Assembly (NCBI GenBank): GCA_903823115.1
Contig: CAIJRN010000042.1
Coordinates: 62,001-126,000, forward strand
Length of the DNA: 64,000 nucleotides
From: an uncultured cyanobacterium
GTDB lineage: Bacteria; Cyanobacteriota; Cyanobacteriia; PCC-6307; Cyanobiaceae
Direction: 5' to 3'
In this document: positions 40,928-49,961 of the stretch, in pieces
Position numbering within the stretch: the stretch's first letter is position 1
Layout: each line of letters begins with the position of its first letter
The notes under the pieces: generated by a model
Seen by the model: the letters and a program-made list of their open reading frames with translations, nothing else
The model's database searches: none
Told to the model about the DNA's origin: nothing
Translations under genes and position numbers: made by a program

Positions 40928-41653
40928 TCAGACCTCGGCGCTGTTCAGCCCGTCGGCGCCCGGCAGCAGCAGGCCCAGCTCCAGGGCGGTGCGCACCACC
41001 ATCGTGCGGTTGCGACAGCCGAACTTCTGCAGCAAGGAGCGGGTGTACTCCCGCGCCGTGCTCTCGGCGATGCCGAGCCGCTCGGCGATCTGGCGGTTGG
41101 TCAGCCCATGGGACAGTTCCCGCAGGGTTTCCAGCTCCCGCGGCGTCAGCTCCGGCTGCTTTGCCCGGTTGTTGTCCGAGAGGGTGCTGAGCAGGGCCGG
41201 ATCTACATAGCGGTGCCCCCGGCTCACCGCGGCCAGCCCATTGATCAGGGCACCGCTGCCGAAGCTGTGGGTGTGCAGCACCACCTCGACCCGATCAATC
41301 GGGTAGGCGTTGGCCCGCAACCACTCCTTGCTCTCCACTAACAGCACGATCACCGGTGGCTGGGGAAACTGGCGTAGCTGGGCCACCAGGGCTTCGCCGT
41401 GGTCGGCGGCGATCGAATCGACCATCACCAGCAGACAGCGCTCGGTGTGGCTGCCGATCAGATCGAGCACCTCCGCAGGCGTGACGCAGCTGCCCACCAT
41501 GCGTTGCTCCTCGGAGGCCAGGGCGGCGCGGGTCATCAGGTGCGCCTCCAGCCAGGAACCCGACGCTCCCACCAGGGTCCACTGGCTCAGATGGGCATTC
41601 ACCGCTTCGCTGCGGGCGCGGAACCCGGCGTCCTGGGGGTCGAAACGGGCCAA
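40928..41653 (-). CDS. LuxR/NarL-type transcriptional regulator
   Basis: Up to 241 residues from TTG 41653 (LARFDPQDAGFRARSEAVNA). The C-terminal HTH is a clear LuxR-type: ELTPRELETLRELSHGLTNR, then QIAERLGIAESTAREYTRSL and LQKFGCRNRTMVV. The first about 160 residues look receiver-like (CLLVMVDSIAADHGEALVAQ, with Asp near the end of a strand) but lack a confidently placed phosphorylation motif. It is 180 bp downstream of chlI on the same strand, with the Rpn gene after it. Targets are unknown. The true start may be at an internal ATG. Confidence 0.85.
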   Translation of the reverse strand: MARFDPQDAGFRARSEAVNAHLSQWTLVGASGSWLEAHLMTRAALASEEQRMVGSCVTPAEVLDLIGSHTERCLLVMVDSIAADHGEALVAQLRQFPQPPVIVLLVESKEWLRANAYPIDRVEVVLHTHSFGSGALINGLAAVSRGHRYVDPALLSTLSDNNRAKQPELTPRELETLRELSHGLTNRQIAERLGIAESTAREYTRSLLQKFGCRNRTMVVRTALELGLLLPGADGLNSAEV

Positions 41654-41833
41654 GCAGCCTTGGGGACAAGGGCAGATCGGTTCAGCCTATTGGGGTGGAT
41701 ACGGCGAGCGGCCGGGCTGTGCAGGATCTGCGATGACCAGGGCATCCCCGCCAGCGTCCCATCGCGGCAGGATCGTCCACCGTCCCGCCTGTGAGTCCAC
41801 GGGAACGCCATCGGGGCTTTAGCCCGCCCCCCG

Positions 41834-42922
41834 TCAGCCCGCCAGCGCCAGCTCGAACTCGCGGCGATCGCTGGGCAGGGCCCGCTCGAACACCTTGCAG
41901 AAGGTTTTGACGACCCGATCGCCGGAATCGATCGTTTCCAGGGGGTCCTTGCGCAGGCGGTGGCGCAGGCAGCAGGCCACCACCCGGGCGACGTCGTCAT
42001 CGGTGACTTCGCTGCGGTGTTCAAAGGCCGCCAGGGCCCGGGCCGCCCGGTTGGTGACGATGTCGCCGCGCAGGCCATCCACATCCAGCTCGCCACACAC
42101 CGCCGAGATCCGCACCCGCAGCTCGGTGTCGATCTGCACCTGGGGCAGCCGCTTCTGGGCCGCCACCACCCGCGCCTGCAGGGCCTCCTGGCTGGCGGAA
42201 ACGACGCTGTTGAATCCCTCGGGATCGTCGTCGAAGGCGGTGCGCTGATCCACCACCTGCACCCGCAGCTCCGGATCGCGCACGGTGCGCACCTCGACGC
42301 TCATGCCGAAGCGATCGAGCAGCTGGGGCCGCAGTTCCCCCTCTTCGGGGTTGCCCGAGCCGATCAGCACGAAGCGGGCCGGGTGCCGCACCGAGATGCC
42401 CTCGCGCTCCACCGTGTTCCAGCCGGATGCTGCCGAATCGAGCAGCACGTCCACCAGGTGATCGTCGAGCAGGTTCACCTCATCGACGTACAGCAGACCC
42501 CGGTTGGCCTTGGCCAGCAGGCCCGGCTCAAACGCCCTCACCCCCTCGCTGAGCGCCTTCTCGATGTCGATGGTGCCGCAGAGGCGGTCTTCGGTGGCGC
42601 CCAGGGGCAGATCCACCATCGGCACCTGGCGCGCCTCGATCGGCAGGGTTTCGCCCCGATCGGCGCGCTCGCGCACCTCGCTGCTCTGCAGATCGGGATC
42701 CTCCGGCGAGCTGTTGTAGGGATCGCCCGCCACCACGTCGATCTCGGGCAGCAGATCGGCCAGGGCCCGGATCGTGGTGCTCTTGCCGGTGCCCCGGTCG
42801 CCCATGATCATCACGCCGCCGATGCGCGGGTCGATGACATTGAGCAGCAGGGCCAGCTTCATCTCCTCCTGGCCGACGATGGCGGTGAAGGGGAAGACCC
42901 GGCGCTTTCTCGACGGACTCAC
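41834..42922 (-). CDS. chlI: Magnesium chelatase ATPase subunit I
   Basis: AAA+ motor that, with ChlD and ChlH, inserts Mg into protoporphyrin IX for chlorophyll. 362 residues starting with GTG 42922 ([20 protein letters not shown]). Walker [11 protein letters not shown], typical segment [20 protein letters not shown], Walker [16 protein letters not shown], sensor 1 in [18 protein letters not shown]-terminal [20 protein letters not shown]. The GTG overlaps the stop of the upstream DUF3370 gene by 4 bp, so its translation is probably coupled to it. Confidence 0.97.
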   Translation of the reverse strand: MSPSRKRRVFPFTAIVGQEEMKLALLLNVIDPRIGGVMIMGDRGTGKSTTIRALADLLPEIDVVAGDPYNSSPEDPDLQSSEVRERADRGETLPIEARQVPMVDLPLGATEDRLCGTIDIEKALSEGVRAFEPGLLAKANRGLLYVDEVNLLDDHLVDVLLDSAASGWNTVEREGISVRHPARFVLIGSGNPEEGELRPQLLDRFGMSVEVRTVRDPELRVQVVDQRTAFDDDPEGFNSVVSASQEALQARVVAAQKRLPQVQIDTELRVRISAVCGELDVDGLRGDIVTNRAARALAAFEHRSEVTDDDVARVVACCLRHRLRKDPLETIDSGDRVVKTFCKVFERALPSDRREFELALAG

Positions 42923-44409
42923 GGGGTGATGGACGGCATGGATGGGGATTGTTTCACAGGCTCTGGGGCCGGGGCGATCGGCAGCAGCGAGAGCACCTGA
43001 GGCGGGGTGGCATCGGCGGGATAGATCAGGCGCACCTGCAGCTGGCGCTGCTGGCCCGGCGCCAGGGTGACCGTGCCCAGAGCGGGGCCCATCTGGCCGG
43101 CCCGCAGCACCAGATGGAAGCCCTGGCGTCCGGTGGCCTTGCCATCGGCGCCATCGAGGCCGCTCACCTCCACCGTGCCGCGGAACAGCACGGCCTTGCC
43201 CGGCACGCTGTTGAAGCGCAGGCCGCCCAGGGCCTGGTCGCTCTTGAGCGGCGATTCCAGGGCCAGCTGCAGACTCAGCGGGGCGCTGGTGTCGTTGCGC
43301 AGGGGCAGGGCCAGGTCGTATTCGACGCCGTAGCTGCCATGGGCGGCCCAGGCCGTGCCGGGATAAAAGGCGCTCAGGGGGGGCGCCTGCACTTGGCCGG
43401 TGCCGAAGGTGCCCCGCTCCAGGGCGGCGATCGGCCAGGAGATCGGCGCCCGGCTCATCGCCAGACTGCTCTGGCCGGGATCGCTGAGGCGCCCGCGCCA
43501 GGCGCTGCCCTGCTCGACGCCGCTGACCCGCGAATAGATCATCGGGCCGGGGCTGCCCTTGGCGCTGGGGGCGTGCTCCTTCGGGCTGAGATCGCCCTGC
43601 AGCAGTTGCGCCCAGACCGCCGCCGGCGGCGGTTGCTCGTTGTCACCGAAGGCGGCCAGGGTGGCGAGGTCCAGCGGCGCGTCGCTGTCGAGCCGCAATT
43701 GCAGATTGCGGCCGTTGAGCAGCGGATCCAGGCCCCGCACCGGAATCGGCAGCACCAGCAGGGTGCTGAGCACTCCCGGCGGCAGGAGCCACTCCTGGGG
43801 CAGCTGCGGGCTGCGCTGGCGCCGCAGCAGTTCGGTGGCCACCCGGCTGCCGGGACCGGACCAGATCGGCGTGACGCCCTGGCTCAGCAGCGTCGGCAGG
43901 GGCAGGAACGGGGCCGAAGGCTCCTTGCCATCCAGCGACTGCGACAGGGCCGTCGAGCCGGCCCGCAGGCGCAGCCGCAACGGCCGATCGCCGCGGGGGG
44001 CGGCCACCACCGCCAGCCAGAGGGTGGAGTCGAGGCTTTCCGGTTTGCCGGCGTAGACGTGGTGGCTGAACAGCTCGAACGGGCCGCTCAGGGGGCTGTT
44101 GAGGTGGGCGGCCGCCCGGGGCAGGGGCGTGCCGTTCCAGCCGCGGCTGGCGTCGAAGCCCGAAAACAGGATGCCCGGACGGACGATCAGCTCGGGATTG
44201 TTGTCATTGACCATCGGCACCCGGTCGAGGCCGCCGGGCAGGGGAGCCACGGTCTGGCGGCGCAGCACGGTCTGGGGCGGCTGGGGGGCTGGGCTGTGGA
44301 CCGGGGTCGCCTGCGGGGGCTGGTTCTGCTCCTGGGCCTGGGCCGGCAACGGCAGCGCGGCTCCGGCCGTCACCAGAGCCAGCAGCAGCAAGGGCTGGAG
44401 GGGTTTCAT
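42919..44409 (-). CDS. DUF3370 domain secreted protein
   Basis: 496 residues with signal peptide MKPLQPLLLLALVTAGAALP ending near AQAQE. The long mature chain (TVLRRQTVAPLPGGLDRVPM, GILFSGFDASRGWNGTPLPR, AWAAHGSYGVEYDLALPLRN) matches my memory of cyanobacterial DUF3370, a probable periplasmic beta-rich protein of unknown role. It is coupled at both ends: ATGA overlap with the beta-lactamase-like gene before it and GTGA with chlI after it. That position makes a link to envelope maintenance or thylakoid biogenesis conceivable but unproven. Confidence 0.8.
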   Translation of the reverse strand: MKPLQPLLLLALVTAGAALPLPAQAQEQNQPPQATPVHSPAPQPPQTVLRRQTVAPLPGGLDRVPMVNDNNPELIVRPGILFSGFDASRGWNGTPLPRAAAHLNSPLSGPFELFSHHVYAGKPESLDSTLWLAVVAAPRGDRPLRLRLRAGSTALSQSLDGKEPSAPFLPLPTLLSQGVTPIWSGPGSRVATELLRRQRSPQLPQEWLLPPGVLSTLLVLPIPVRGLDPLLNGRNLQLRLDSDAPLDLATLAAFGDNEQPPPAAVWAQLLQGDLSPKEHAPSAKGSPGPMIYSRVSGVEQGSAWRGRLSDPGQSSLAMSRAPISWPIAALERGTFGTGQVQAPPLSAFYPGTAWAAHGSYGVEYDLALPLRNDTSAPLSLQLALESPLKSDQALGGLRFNSVPGKAVLFRGTVEVSGLDGADGKATGRQGFHLVLRAGQMGPALGTVTLAPGQQRQLQVRLIYPADATPPQVLSLLPIAPAPEPVKQSPSMPSITP

Positions 44410-45485
44410 CGGCGATCAACCAGGGCTTTGGCCACCGAGCCCGCCATGGCGCGGATCAGCTCGGCGGAGCGGGGATCGTTGAAGGGGCCCTTGACCATGA
44501 AGGCAGCCACGGCCCGCTGGCCATTGGGCAGCTCGATCAGGGCGGCGTCGGCGTAGGCGATGCCGATGTCGCCGGTTTTGTTGTACACCGTGACGCCGAA
44601 GGGCTGCAGTTCGCTGTCGGGGTCAGCGGCATCCTTGCCCAGGCCCATCAGCAGCCCTAGGGGGATCAGGGTGTTGGTGTGCGAGTGGGAGAGGATCTCG
44701 CGGTACAGGTCGCGGGCTCTGGGGCTCAGCTTCTGGCCGGTGTCCACCAGGGCGATGGTGCGGGCCAGGTCGCGGGAGCTGGTGGTGTTGGTGCCATTGA
44801 GATCGGGCAGCCAGTTGTTGACCACCGTCGAGGCCAGCCCCAGGTTCTGGAAGCGGGCATTGATCGCCGTTTTGCCCCCCAGGCGTTTGATCAGCAGGTT
44901 GGTGGCCGTGTTGTCGCTCACCCGGATCATCTCGGTGGCGGCCTCATAAAACGGAAACCTGGTTCCGGCGGGCTTGGCCCCCATCCAGCCGGCTCCGTCC
45001 CCCATCACCTCCTTGCTCAGCGTCAGGGGTTCGTTCCAGCGCAGCTTGCCGCTGTCGAAATCCTCCAGGGCGGCCAGCAGGATCGGCGATTTGATCGAGC
45101 TGGCGGCGGGCAGGGGGATGTCGGGCTGGAGCTGGGCGTAGCGGCCGTCATCGAGCACCAGCAGGAAGCCACTCGCCGTCAGCCCCTTCTGGGCCGCCGC
45201 CAGGGACTTCCAGGTCTGGCTGAGGGCGCCGAGCTCCCGCCTCGTTTCAAAGCGGCCGGAGGAGAGGCCGCCGCTGGGCGCCACCCGGGGGGAGGGATCC
45301 ACCTTGGGAACCCCCACCGATCCCTGGGCCAGGCGCGGCGCCATGGTTTTGAGGCCCGTGCCGACGATCACTCCCAGGCCCACCCCCATCACGACAAGGC
45401 GCAGCAACAGCAGCAGGGGCTGGGCCCAGGGCCTGCTTTGGGAACGGGAGGAACGGCCGGAGCTCACGGGGGTGGGCAGGGTCAA
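44406..45485 (-). CDS. Class A beta-lactamase-like serine hydrolase
   Basis: Penicillin-binding-fold serine hydrolase. 359 residues from TTG 45485 (LTLPTPVSSGRSSRSQ). A single N-terminal membrane anchor LLLLLRLVVMGVGLGVIVGT, then a linker, then the hydrolase domain. Active-site motifs: SxxK in PAASSIKSPILLAAL, SDN in MIRVSDNTATNLLIKRLGG, KTG in VTVYNKTGDIGIAYADAALI. An ordinary class A enzyme would have a conserved Glu in the omega loop; I did not confirm it here. It may be a resistance enzyme or a peptidoglycan-related hydrolase. Starts 15 bp after the trmJ-like gene. Confidence 0.87.
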   Translation of the reverse strand: MTLPTPVSSGRSSRSQSRPWAQPLLLLLRLVVMGVGLGVIVGTGLKTMAPRLAQGSVGVPKVDPSPRVAPSGGLSSGRFETRRELGALSQTWKSLAAAQKGLTASGFLLVLDDGRYAQLQPDIPLPAASSIKSPILLAALEDFDSGKLRWNEPLTLSKEVMGDGAGWMGAKPAGTRFPFYEAATEMIRVSDNTATNLLIKRLGGKTAINARFQNLGLASTVVNNWLPDLNGTNTTSSRDLARTIALVDTGQKLSPRARDLYREILSHSHTNTLIPLGLLMGLGKDAADPDSELQPFGVTVYNKTGDIGIAYADAALIELPNGQRAVAAFMVKGPFNDPRSAELIRAMAGSVAKALVDRR

Positions 45486-45499
45486 ATTGATGCCCGACG

Positions 45500-46318
45500 C
45501 TAGTGGTCTTCGTCGCTTGCACAAGGGCGGCGGCTTGCCCAGCGCAACTGGCACACCATGCCGCGCAACAGGGCCACCTCCTGGGGCCGGATCTGGGCCC
45601 GCTGCAGCAGCCCGCGCAGCTTCGCCATGCGGGCATGGGCGGTGTGGGGATAGAGATAGCCCACCTCCAGCAGCAGAGATTCCGCATCGGCCAGGGCCGC
45701 CTCCAGCAGGCCCCGCGGGCAGGGGTCGGAGGCGCTGTCCGCGGCGGGCGCTGGGGCAGCCGCTGCCGCCGCCAGCTCCTGGGCCACGGGCGACTTGGCG
45801 CCGCCAGGGTTGGCGCGCAGGCCATGCAGCTCATGCAGCACCACGGCCACGGCATGGGAGAGGTTCAGGGAGGCATAGGCGGGGCCGGTGGCGATCTGCA
45901 GGATGCGGCCGGCCTGCAGCAGCTCGTCGTTGCTCAGGCCCCGGTCTTCGCGGCCGAAGACGAGGGCCGCCGGATCGGGGGTGGCATCGCCGCCTTCAGC
46001 GGCCAGCAGCCAGCGGAGCGCCTCAGCGGGCGGGCTCGGCGGCAGCGGTTCGCCTTCGCCGCGGCCGCTGCTGGCCACGACGCGGCTGCAGTCGGCCAGG
46101 GCCGCCGCCAGGCTCGGATAGATGCGCGCCTGCTCCAGCAGAGCCACCCCGTGCACGGCCATGCGGCGGGCCTCCTCGCCGAGGGGATCGCAGCGCGGCG
46201 CCACCAGCCGCAGGCCGGCAATGCCGAAGTTGGCGCAGAGCCGCGCCACGCTGCCGACGTTGAGGGGGCCGGCGGGCTCCACCAGCACCAGCTGGATGTT
46301 CAGTGGCGCACGGCTCAT
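45500..46318 (-). CDS. SPOUT-family RNA 2'-O-ribose methyltransferase (TrmJ-like)
   Basis: Likely methylates ribose 2'-OH of tRNA position 32 or another RNA site using S-adenosylmethionine. 272 residues from ATG 46318 ([20 protein letters not shown]). Knot-forming motifs: [17 protein letters not shown] (motif 1), [16 protein letters not shown] (motif 2), and [20 protein letters not shown] (motif 3). The C-terminal extension ([19 protein letters not shown]) resembles TrmJ rather than short TrmL. A TTG at 46333 would add five residues. First gene of the coupled chlI series. Confidence 0.88.
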   Translation of the reverse strand: MSRAPLNIQLVLVEPAGPLNVGSVARLCANFGIAGLRLVAPRCDPLGEEARRMAVHGVALLEQARIYPSLAAALADCSRVVASSGRGEGEPLPPSPPAEALRWLLAAEGGDATPDPAALVFGREDRGLSNDELLQAGRILQIATGPAYASLNLSHAVAVVLHELHGLRANPGGAKSPVAQELAAAAAAPAPAADSASDPCPRGLLEAALADAESLLLEVGYLYPHTAHARMAKLRGLLQRAQIRPQEVALLRGMVCQLRWASRRPCASDEDH

Positions 46319-46343
46319 GGCGGTCCGGCTCAAGGCCGTCGGT

Positions 46344-46751
46344 TCAGGAGGGAAGACTGTGCAGGAAGGCCAGCAGATCAGCCATCGCCTGCGGTTCGGG
46401 CTGGAAGCGGGGCATCGGTGGCGTGCGGCCGCTCACCACCTGCTGGATCAGCTGGCGGTCGTTCTTGCGACGGCTGACGCCGTGCAGGTTGGGCCCCACC
46501 AGCCCCTGGGCCGCCAGTCCATGGCAGCCGGCGCAGTTGAGCCGGAACAGCCGGCCGCCGTTGCCGCTCGAGCCCACCAGCTCGAGCGTGGCCTGGGTGT
46601 ACGGATCGCTGTGGGTGGCCCCGAGCAGCAGCAGCGCCAGCACCAGGCAGGCGCTGGCGGCCAGCAGGATCAGGGCCTTGACGAGGCGGCTCAGGGCCGG
46701 GGTCGCTGCGGTCGCCTCAGGCGGTGGCAGGGATTCTGCGGGGGTGGGCAT
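46344..46751 (-). CDS. cytM: Cytochrome cM
   Basis: Membrane-anchored c-type cytochrome of cyanobacteria thought to limit electron flow between respiration and photosynthesis. 135 residues from ATG 46751 ([19 protein letters not shown]). An uncleaved membrane anchor [20 protein letters not shown] is followed by the haem site LNCAGCHG and [20 protein letters not shown]; the axial Met lies in [17 protein letters not shown]. The VSGxTPPMPxFxP context is typical of CytM. Divergent from petG with a 103-bp shared control region. Confidence 0.93.
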   Translation of the reverse strand: MPTPAESLPPPEATAATPALSRLVKALILLAASACLVLALLLLGATHSDPYTQATLELVGSSGNGGRLFRLNCAGCHGLAAQGLVGPNLHGVSRRKNDRQLIQQVVSGRTPPMPRFQPEPQAMADLLAFLHSLPS

Positions 46752-46854
46752 CGGGGCGTTGGCGGAACCGGCCGTCACGGATGGTGGCGGAGTGCCACGG
46801 TCGTGGCTCCCATCATGGAAGAATGGGCCCAAGTCCACGCGTCCTGCGGTCCCG

Positions 46855-46968
46855 ATGATCGAACCCCTGCTCTGCGGCATCGTGCTCGGTTTGATCCCCG
46901 TCACCCTGGTGGGTCTGTTCGTGGCGGCCTGGAACCAATACCGCCGTGGCAGTGCTCTGGGCGGCTGA
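46855..46968 (+). CDS. petG: Cytochrome b6-f complex subunit 5
   Basis: 37-residue single-helix subunit required for assembly of the cytochrome b6f complex. The sequence [20 protein letters not shown], then [17 protein letters not shown], matches PetG along its whole length; one transmembrane segment covers residues 5-26. Divergent from cytM, so electron-transport control may be shared through the intergenic region 46752-46854. Confidence 0.96.
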   Translation: MIEPLLCGIVLGLIPVTLVGLFVAAWNQYRRGSALGG

Positions 46969-47110
46969 GCCCCGGACTGAACCCGCCCACGGCCTCCAGG
47001 CAGCACCTCAGCGCCTCTGTCTGGATTCTGTCCGGGTTCGAAGGGCAGCACCAGCCAACCCCTGGGTCTCAGCCTCCAGCCCCTAGGTCGCAGCCGCCAG
47101 TCAAGAGCCT

Positions 47111-47713
47111 CTAAGGATCAGCTTCCAGCAGCACCACGGTGCTGCCGCCGTAGCGGCGGCTGTCCCGCAGTCGCCAGCCCTGTGGGGGAGGCGGCACCCG
47201 TTCGCTGGGGCATTCCCATACCAGGGTGCCGCCGTTGCCGAGCCAGCCGCCCCGGGCCACGGCCGCGGCGATGGCGCTGTGCAGATCGTCGGGCCAGGGG
47301 GGGTCGGCGTAGATCAGATCGAAGCCTCGGGATCGATCCTTGCCGGCATCCCCGGACGTCGCCGTATTGCCGGGGCGGGGCCGAGCGAGCCAGGACAGCA
47401 CCTCGGCCTGCACCACCTCAATGGCTGGGGGCGGCTCCTGGCGCCTCAGGCCGCCGGCCACGGCCGCCAGATTGGTCCGGGCCACGGCGGCGATGCGCCG
47501 GTCCCGCTCGACGGCCACCACCTGGCGAGCTCCCCGCTGCAGGGCCTCGCAGGCCATCACACCGCTGCCGCAGCAGAGATCCAGCCAGCGACAGCCCGCC
47601 AGCTCCGGCGCCAGCAGATTGAAGACGGCCTGGCGCACCCGGGCCGCCGTGGGCCTGGCCAGCTCTCCGGGGGGGCTCTGCAGGCGGCGACCACCGCTGA
47701 GTCGCAGGCTCAC
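47111..47713 (-). CDS. rsmD: 16S rRNA (guanine966-N2)-methyltransferase
   Basis: SAM-dependent base methyltransferase, 200 residues. N-terminal RLSGGRRLQSPPGELARPTA matches RsmD; SAM motif LDLCCGSGVMACEALQRGA; catalytic DLIYADPPWPDDL (DPPY-like, here DPPW). GTG 47713 overlaps the hisH stop, so the two genes are translationally coupled. Confidence 0.93.
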   Translation of the reverse strand: MSLRLSGGRRLQSPPGELARPTAARVRQAVFNLLAPELAGCRWLDLCCGSGVMACEALQRGARQVVAVERDRRIAAVARTNLAAVAGGLRRQEPPPAIEVVQAEVLSWLARPRPGNTATSGDAGKDRSRGFDLIYADPPWPDDLHSAIAAAVARGGWLGNGGTLVWECPSERVPPPPQGWRLRDSRRYGGSTVVLLEADP

Positions 47714-48333
47714 CGGCTGGCCACCCAGTCGAGCCAGCGGCGCAACATCGCCACGCCGACGGGTCCCGATTTTTCCGGATGGAACTGGCAGGCGGCGATG
47801 GTGTCCTGCCAGATGGCCGCCGTCACCGGTGTCCCGGCCCAGTCCACCCAGGCCGTGACGCTCTCGGGCCGCTGCGGGGCGGCGGCGTAGGAGTGCACGA
47901 AGTACACCCAGGCGTCGTGGTCATCCGTGTCCAGCAACGGACTGGCCACCCCGGGCAGCAAGGGTGCCCAGCCCATGTGGGGAATCGGATGGTGGGGCAC
48001 CCTGGGCAGGGCCTTCACCCGGCCGGCCAGCAGGCCAAGGCCAGGGCTGGTGCCCTCATCGCTGCCCTCGAACAACAGCTGCAGCCCCAGGCAGATGCCG
48101 AGCAGGGGACGACCGGCGCCGCAGGAGGCCTGGATCGCTTCCACCAGCTGGCCCTGATGCAGCCGCTCCATGGCCGGATCGAAGGAGCCCACCCCCGGCA
48201 GCACCAGGGCATCGCAGCCCTCCATCGTGGCGGCGCCGTGGATCGGGATGATCTCGACATCGAGGCGCTCAAAAGCCCGCTGCACCGAATGCAGATTGCC
48301 CATGCCGTAGTCGATCAGTCCGATACGGCTCAT
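47710..48333 (-). CDS. hisH: Imidazole glycerol phosphate synthase glutaminase subunit
   Basis: Supplies ammonia to HisF in histidine synthesis. 207 residues from ATG 48333 (MSRIGLIDYGMGNLHSVQRA). Triad: Cys in LLGICLGLQLLFEGSDEG, His and Glu in ACQFHPEKSG. ATG overlaps the LOG gene stop by 4 bp. Part of the coupled trxA-LOG-hisH-rsmD series. Confidence 0.96.
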   Translation of the reverse strand: MSRIGLIDYGMGNLHSVQRAFERLDVEIIPIHGAATMEGCDALVLPGVGSFDPAMERLHQGQLVEAIQASCGAGRPLLGICLGLQLLFEGSDEGTSPGLGLLAGRVKALPRVPHHPIPHMGWAPLLPGVASPLLDTDDHDAWVYFVHSYAAAPQRPESVTAWVDWAGTPVTAAIWQDTIAACQFHPEKSGPVGVAMLRRWLDWVASR

Positions 48334-49289
48334 GGCTGGACGATTCCCTGGGGAACTCTGGTGGCCGGACAATCGAGAGCGGGGCTGGCGGGCAGATCCA
48401 GGCCGTTGAGATGGTCGATGAACTGGTACAGACGACCGACCCGTCGCTTGTCGAGGCGCAACCGCAGACAGGGAACCATCAGGCCATTGTCGTCGACGCT
48501 TTCACCGGCCTGGATCGCTCCTTCATCCAGCATGTCGGCGAAGTCCTGGTTCAACCGGGGCAGCATCTCCCGCGGGATCGGCGCATTCAGCAGCAGCTCG
48601 GTGCGGTCTTCGCCGGGGCGGGCACTGTGGAACACCCGGTAGAAGCGGCTGATGTGGGCCACCGCTTCCTCGGCGCAGCTGGCTTCGACGATCAGATCGA
48701 CGTCCTCCGGCGAGATCAGCTGCCGTTCGGCCAGCACCTGGTGGATGCTCTGCTTCCACTGACACCAGAAATCATCGCCGGCGGGGGCCAGCAGCACCAG
48801 GGGGATCGGCGGGGTGCGACCGGTCTGGATCAGGGTCAGGCACTCGAACAGTTCATCGAGGGTGCCGAAGCCTCCGGGCATCACCAGCAGGGCATCGCTC
48901 TCGCGCAGAAAGAAGAGCTTGCGGGTGAAGAAGTAGCGGAAGAACAGCAGCCGGCCTTCGCAGGCACTGACGAAGCGATTGGTGTGCTGCTCGAAAGGCA
49001 GATCGACATTGAGACCGATGCTGTGGTCACAGCCGGCGCCGCTGTTGGCTCCCTCCATGACGCCACCACCGGCGCCGGTCATCACTTCAAAGCCGGCCTG
49101 CACGGCCAGGCGGGCCACCTGCTCCGCCAGGACATAACAGGGATCCTGGACCTGGGTGCGGGCCGAGCCGAAGACGGTGATCTTGCGGGCCGCCCGGCGG
49201 GGCCGGAACACTTCCAGGGCCTCACTGATGTCGGCGAGGCAGCCACTGACCAGGCGCCAGGCATCGGCTTCATTCTCATCACGCGCCAC
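48330..49289 (-). CDS. LOG-family protein (TIGR00730-like), N-terminus uncertain
   Basis: Rossmann-fold protein of the lysine decarboxylase-like/LOG family; characterised members hydrolyse nucleoside 5'-monophosphates to base and ribose 5-phosphate. Family signature PGGFGTLDELFE is present, with VFGSARTQVQDPCYVLAEQV, GFEVMTGAGGGVMEGAN and DHSIGLNVDLPFEQHTNRF. GTG 49289 gives 319 residues. In the same frame upstream, protein-like residues (HPQRRFIEHAVISLLEVARD) continue to the trxA stop, with no ATG, GTG or TTG. A CTG overlapping the trxA stop would give a coupled start. Confidence 0.87.
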   Translation of the reverse strand: MARDENEADAWRLVSGCLADISEALEVFRPRRAARKITVFGSARTQVQDPCYVLAEQVARLAVQAGFEVMTGAGGGVMEGANSGAGCDHSIGLNVDLPFEQHTNRFVSACEGRLLFFRYFFTRKLFFLRESDALLVMPGGFGTLDELFECLTLIQTGRTPPIPLVLLAPAGDDFWCQWKQSIHQVLAERQLISPEDVDLIVEASCAEEAVAHISRFYRVFHSARPGEDRTELLLNAPIPREMLPRLNQDFADMLDEGAIQAGESVDDNGLMVPCLRLRLDKRRVGRLYQFIDHLNGLDLPASPALDCPATRVPQGIVQP

Positions 49290-49405
49290 CTCCAGCAGGG
49301 AGATGACGGCATGCTCAATGAAGCGCCGCTGGGGATGGCCCTCAAGTTGGGAGGCCAGAGCCTGGAGCGGGCTGCGCGGGCTGGCGGCGGCGGGAGGAAC
49401 GGGGC

Positions 49406-49729
49406 TCAGAGGTGTTTGGAAATGGTGCCGGAGAGGGTGGTCTTGGGCACGGCACCGACGACGGTGTCGACCTTCTCGCCGCCCTTGAACAGCATCAGGG
49501 TGGGGATGCTGCGGATGCCGTACTGGCTGGCGACGTTGGGGTTTTCGTCGGTGTTGAGCTTGAAGACCTTGATCTTGCCCTCGAACTCCTTGGCGATTTC
49601 ATCGACGATCGGCGCCACCATGCGGCAGGGGCCGCACCAGGGGGCCCAGAAGTCGACCAGCACGGGCACCTCGCTTTTCAGAACGTCCTGCTCGAAAGAA
49701 GCGTCGGAGACGGCGGCAGCGCTGGACAT
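49406..49729 (-). CDS. trxA: Thioredoxin
   Basis: Cytosolic disulfide reductase of 107 residues. Active site [15 protein letters not shown]; conserved [20 protein letters not shown] with cis-Pro, [16 protein letters not shown] near the end. ATG 49729 ([17 protein letters not shown]). First gene of the series running to rsmD; separated from guaB3 by that gene's terminator. Confidence 0.97.
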   Translation of the reverse strand: MSSAAAVSDASFEQDVLKSEVPVLVDFWAPWCGPCRMVAPIVDEIAKEFEGKIKVFKLNTDENPNVASQYGIRSIPTLMLFKGGEKVDTVVGAVPKTTLSGTISKHL

Positions 49730-49834
49730 CCTTTCGTGGGGTTCGGGTCTGGGGAATCTAGCAACGCCGTTCCGGTGCTACCAACCGGATTGGGAATGGT
49801 GTTGCAGGCCTTAAGGCGAGGTGATCGCAAAGAC

Positions 49835-49856
49835 AAAAAGCCCGGACGCGCCGGGC
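49835..49856 (-). terminator. Rho-independent terminator of guaB3
   Basis: Minus-strand stem of 6 bp (49840-49845 with 49851-49856, 5-base loop) followed by five T (plus-strand A at 49835-49839). It lies about 105 bp past the guaB3 stop. Confidence 0.9.
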
Positions 49857-49961
49857 CGGGGGGTGTGAGGAGTGTGCGAGCCGGAGCCCCCACGGGTTCA
49901 GGCTACCTCCATCTCGCCCTGAGGCGGTCTCGTCCCGACGTGAGACTCGTGTGAGGTTCCC

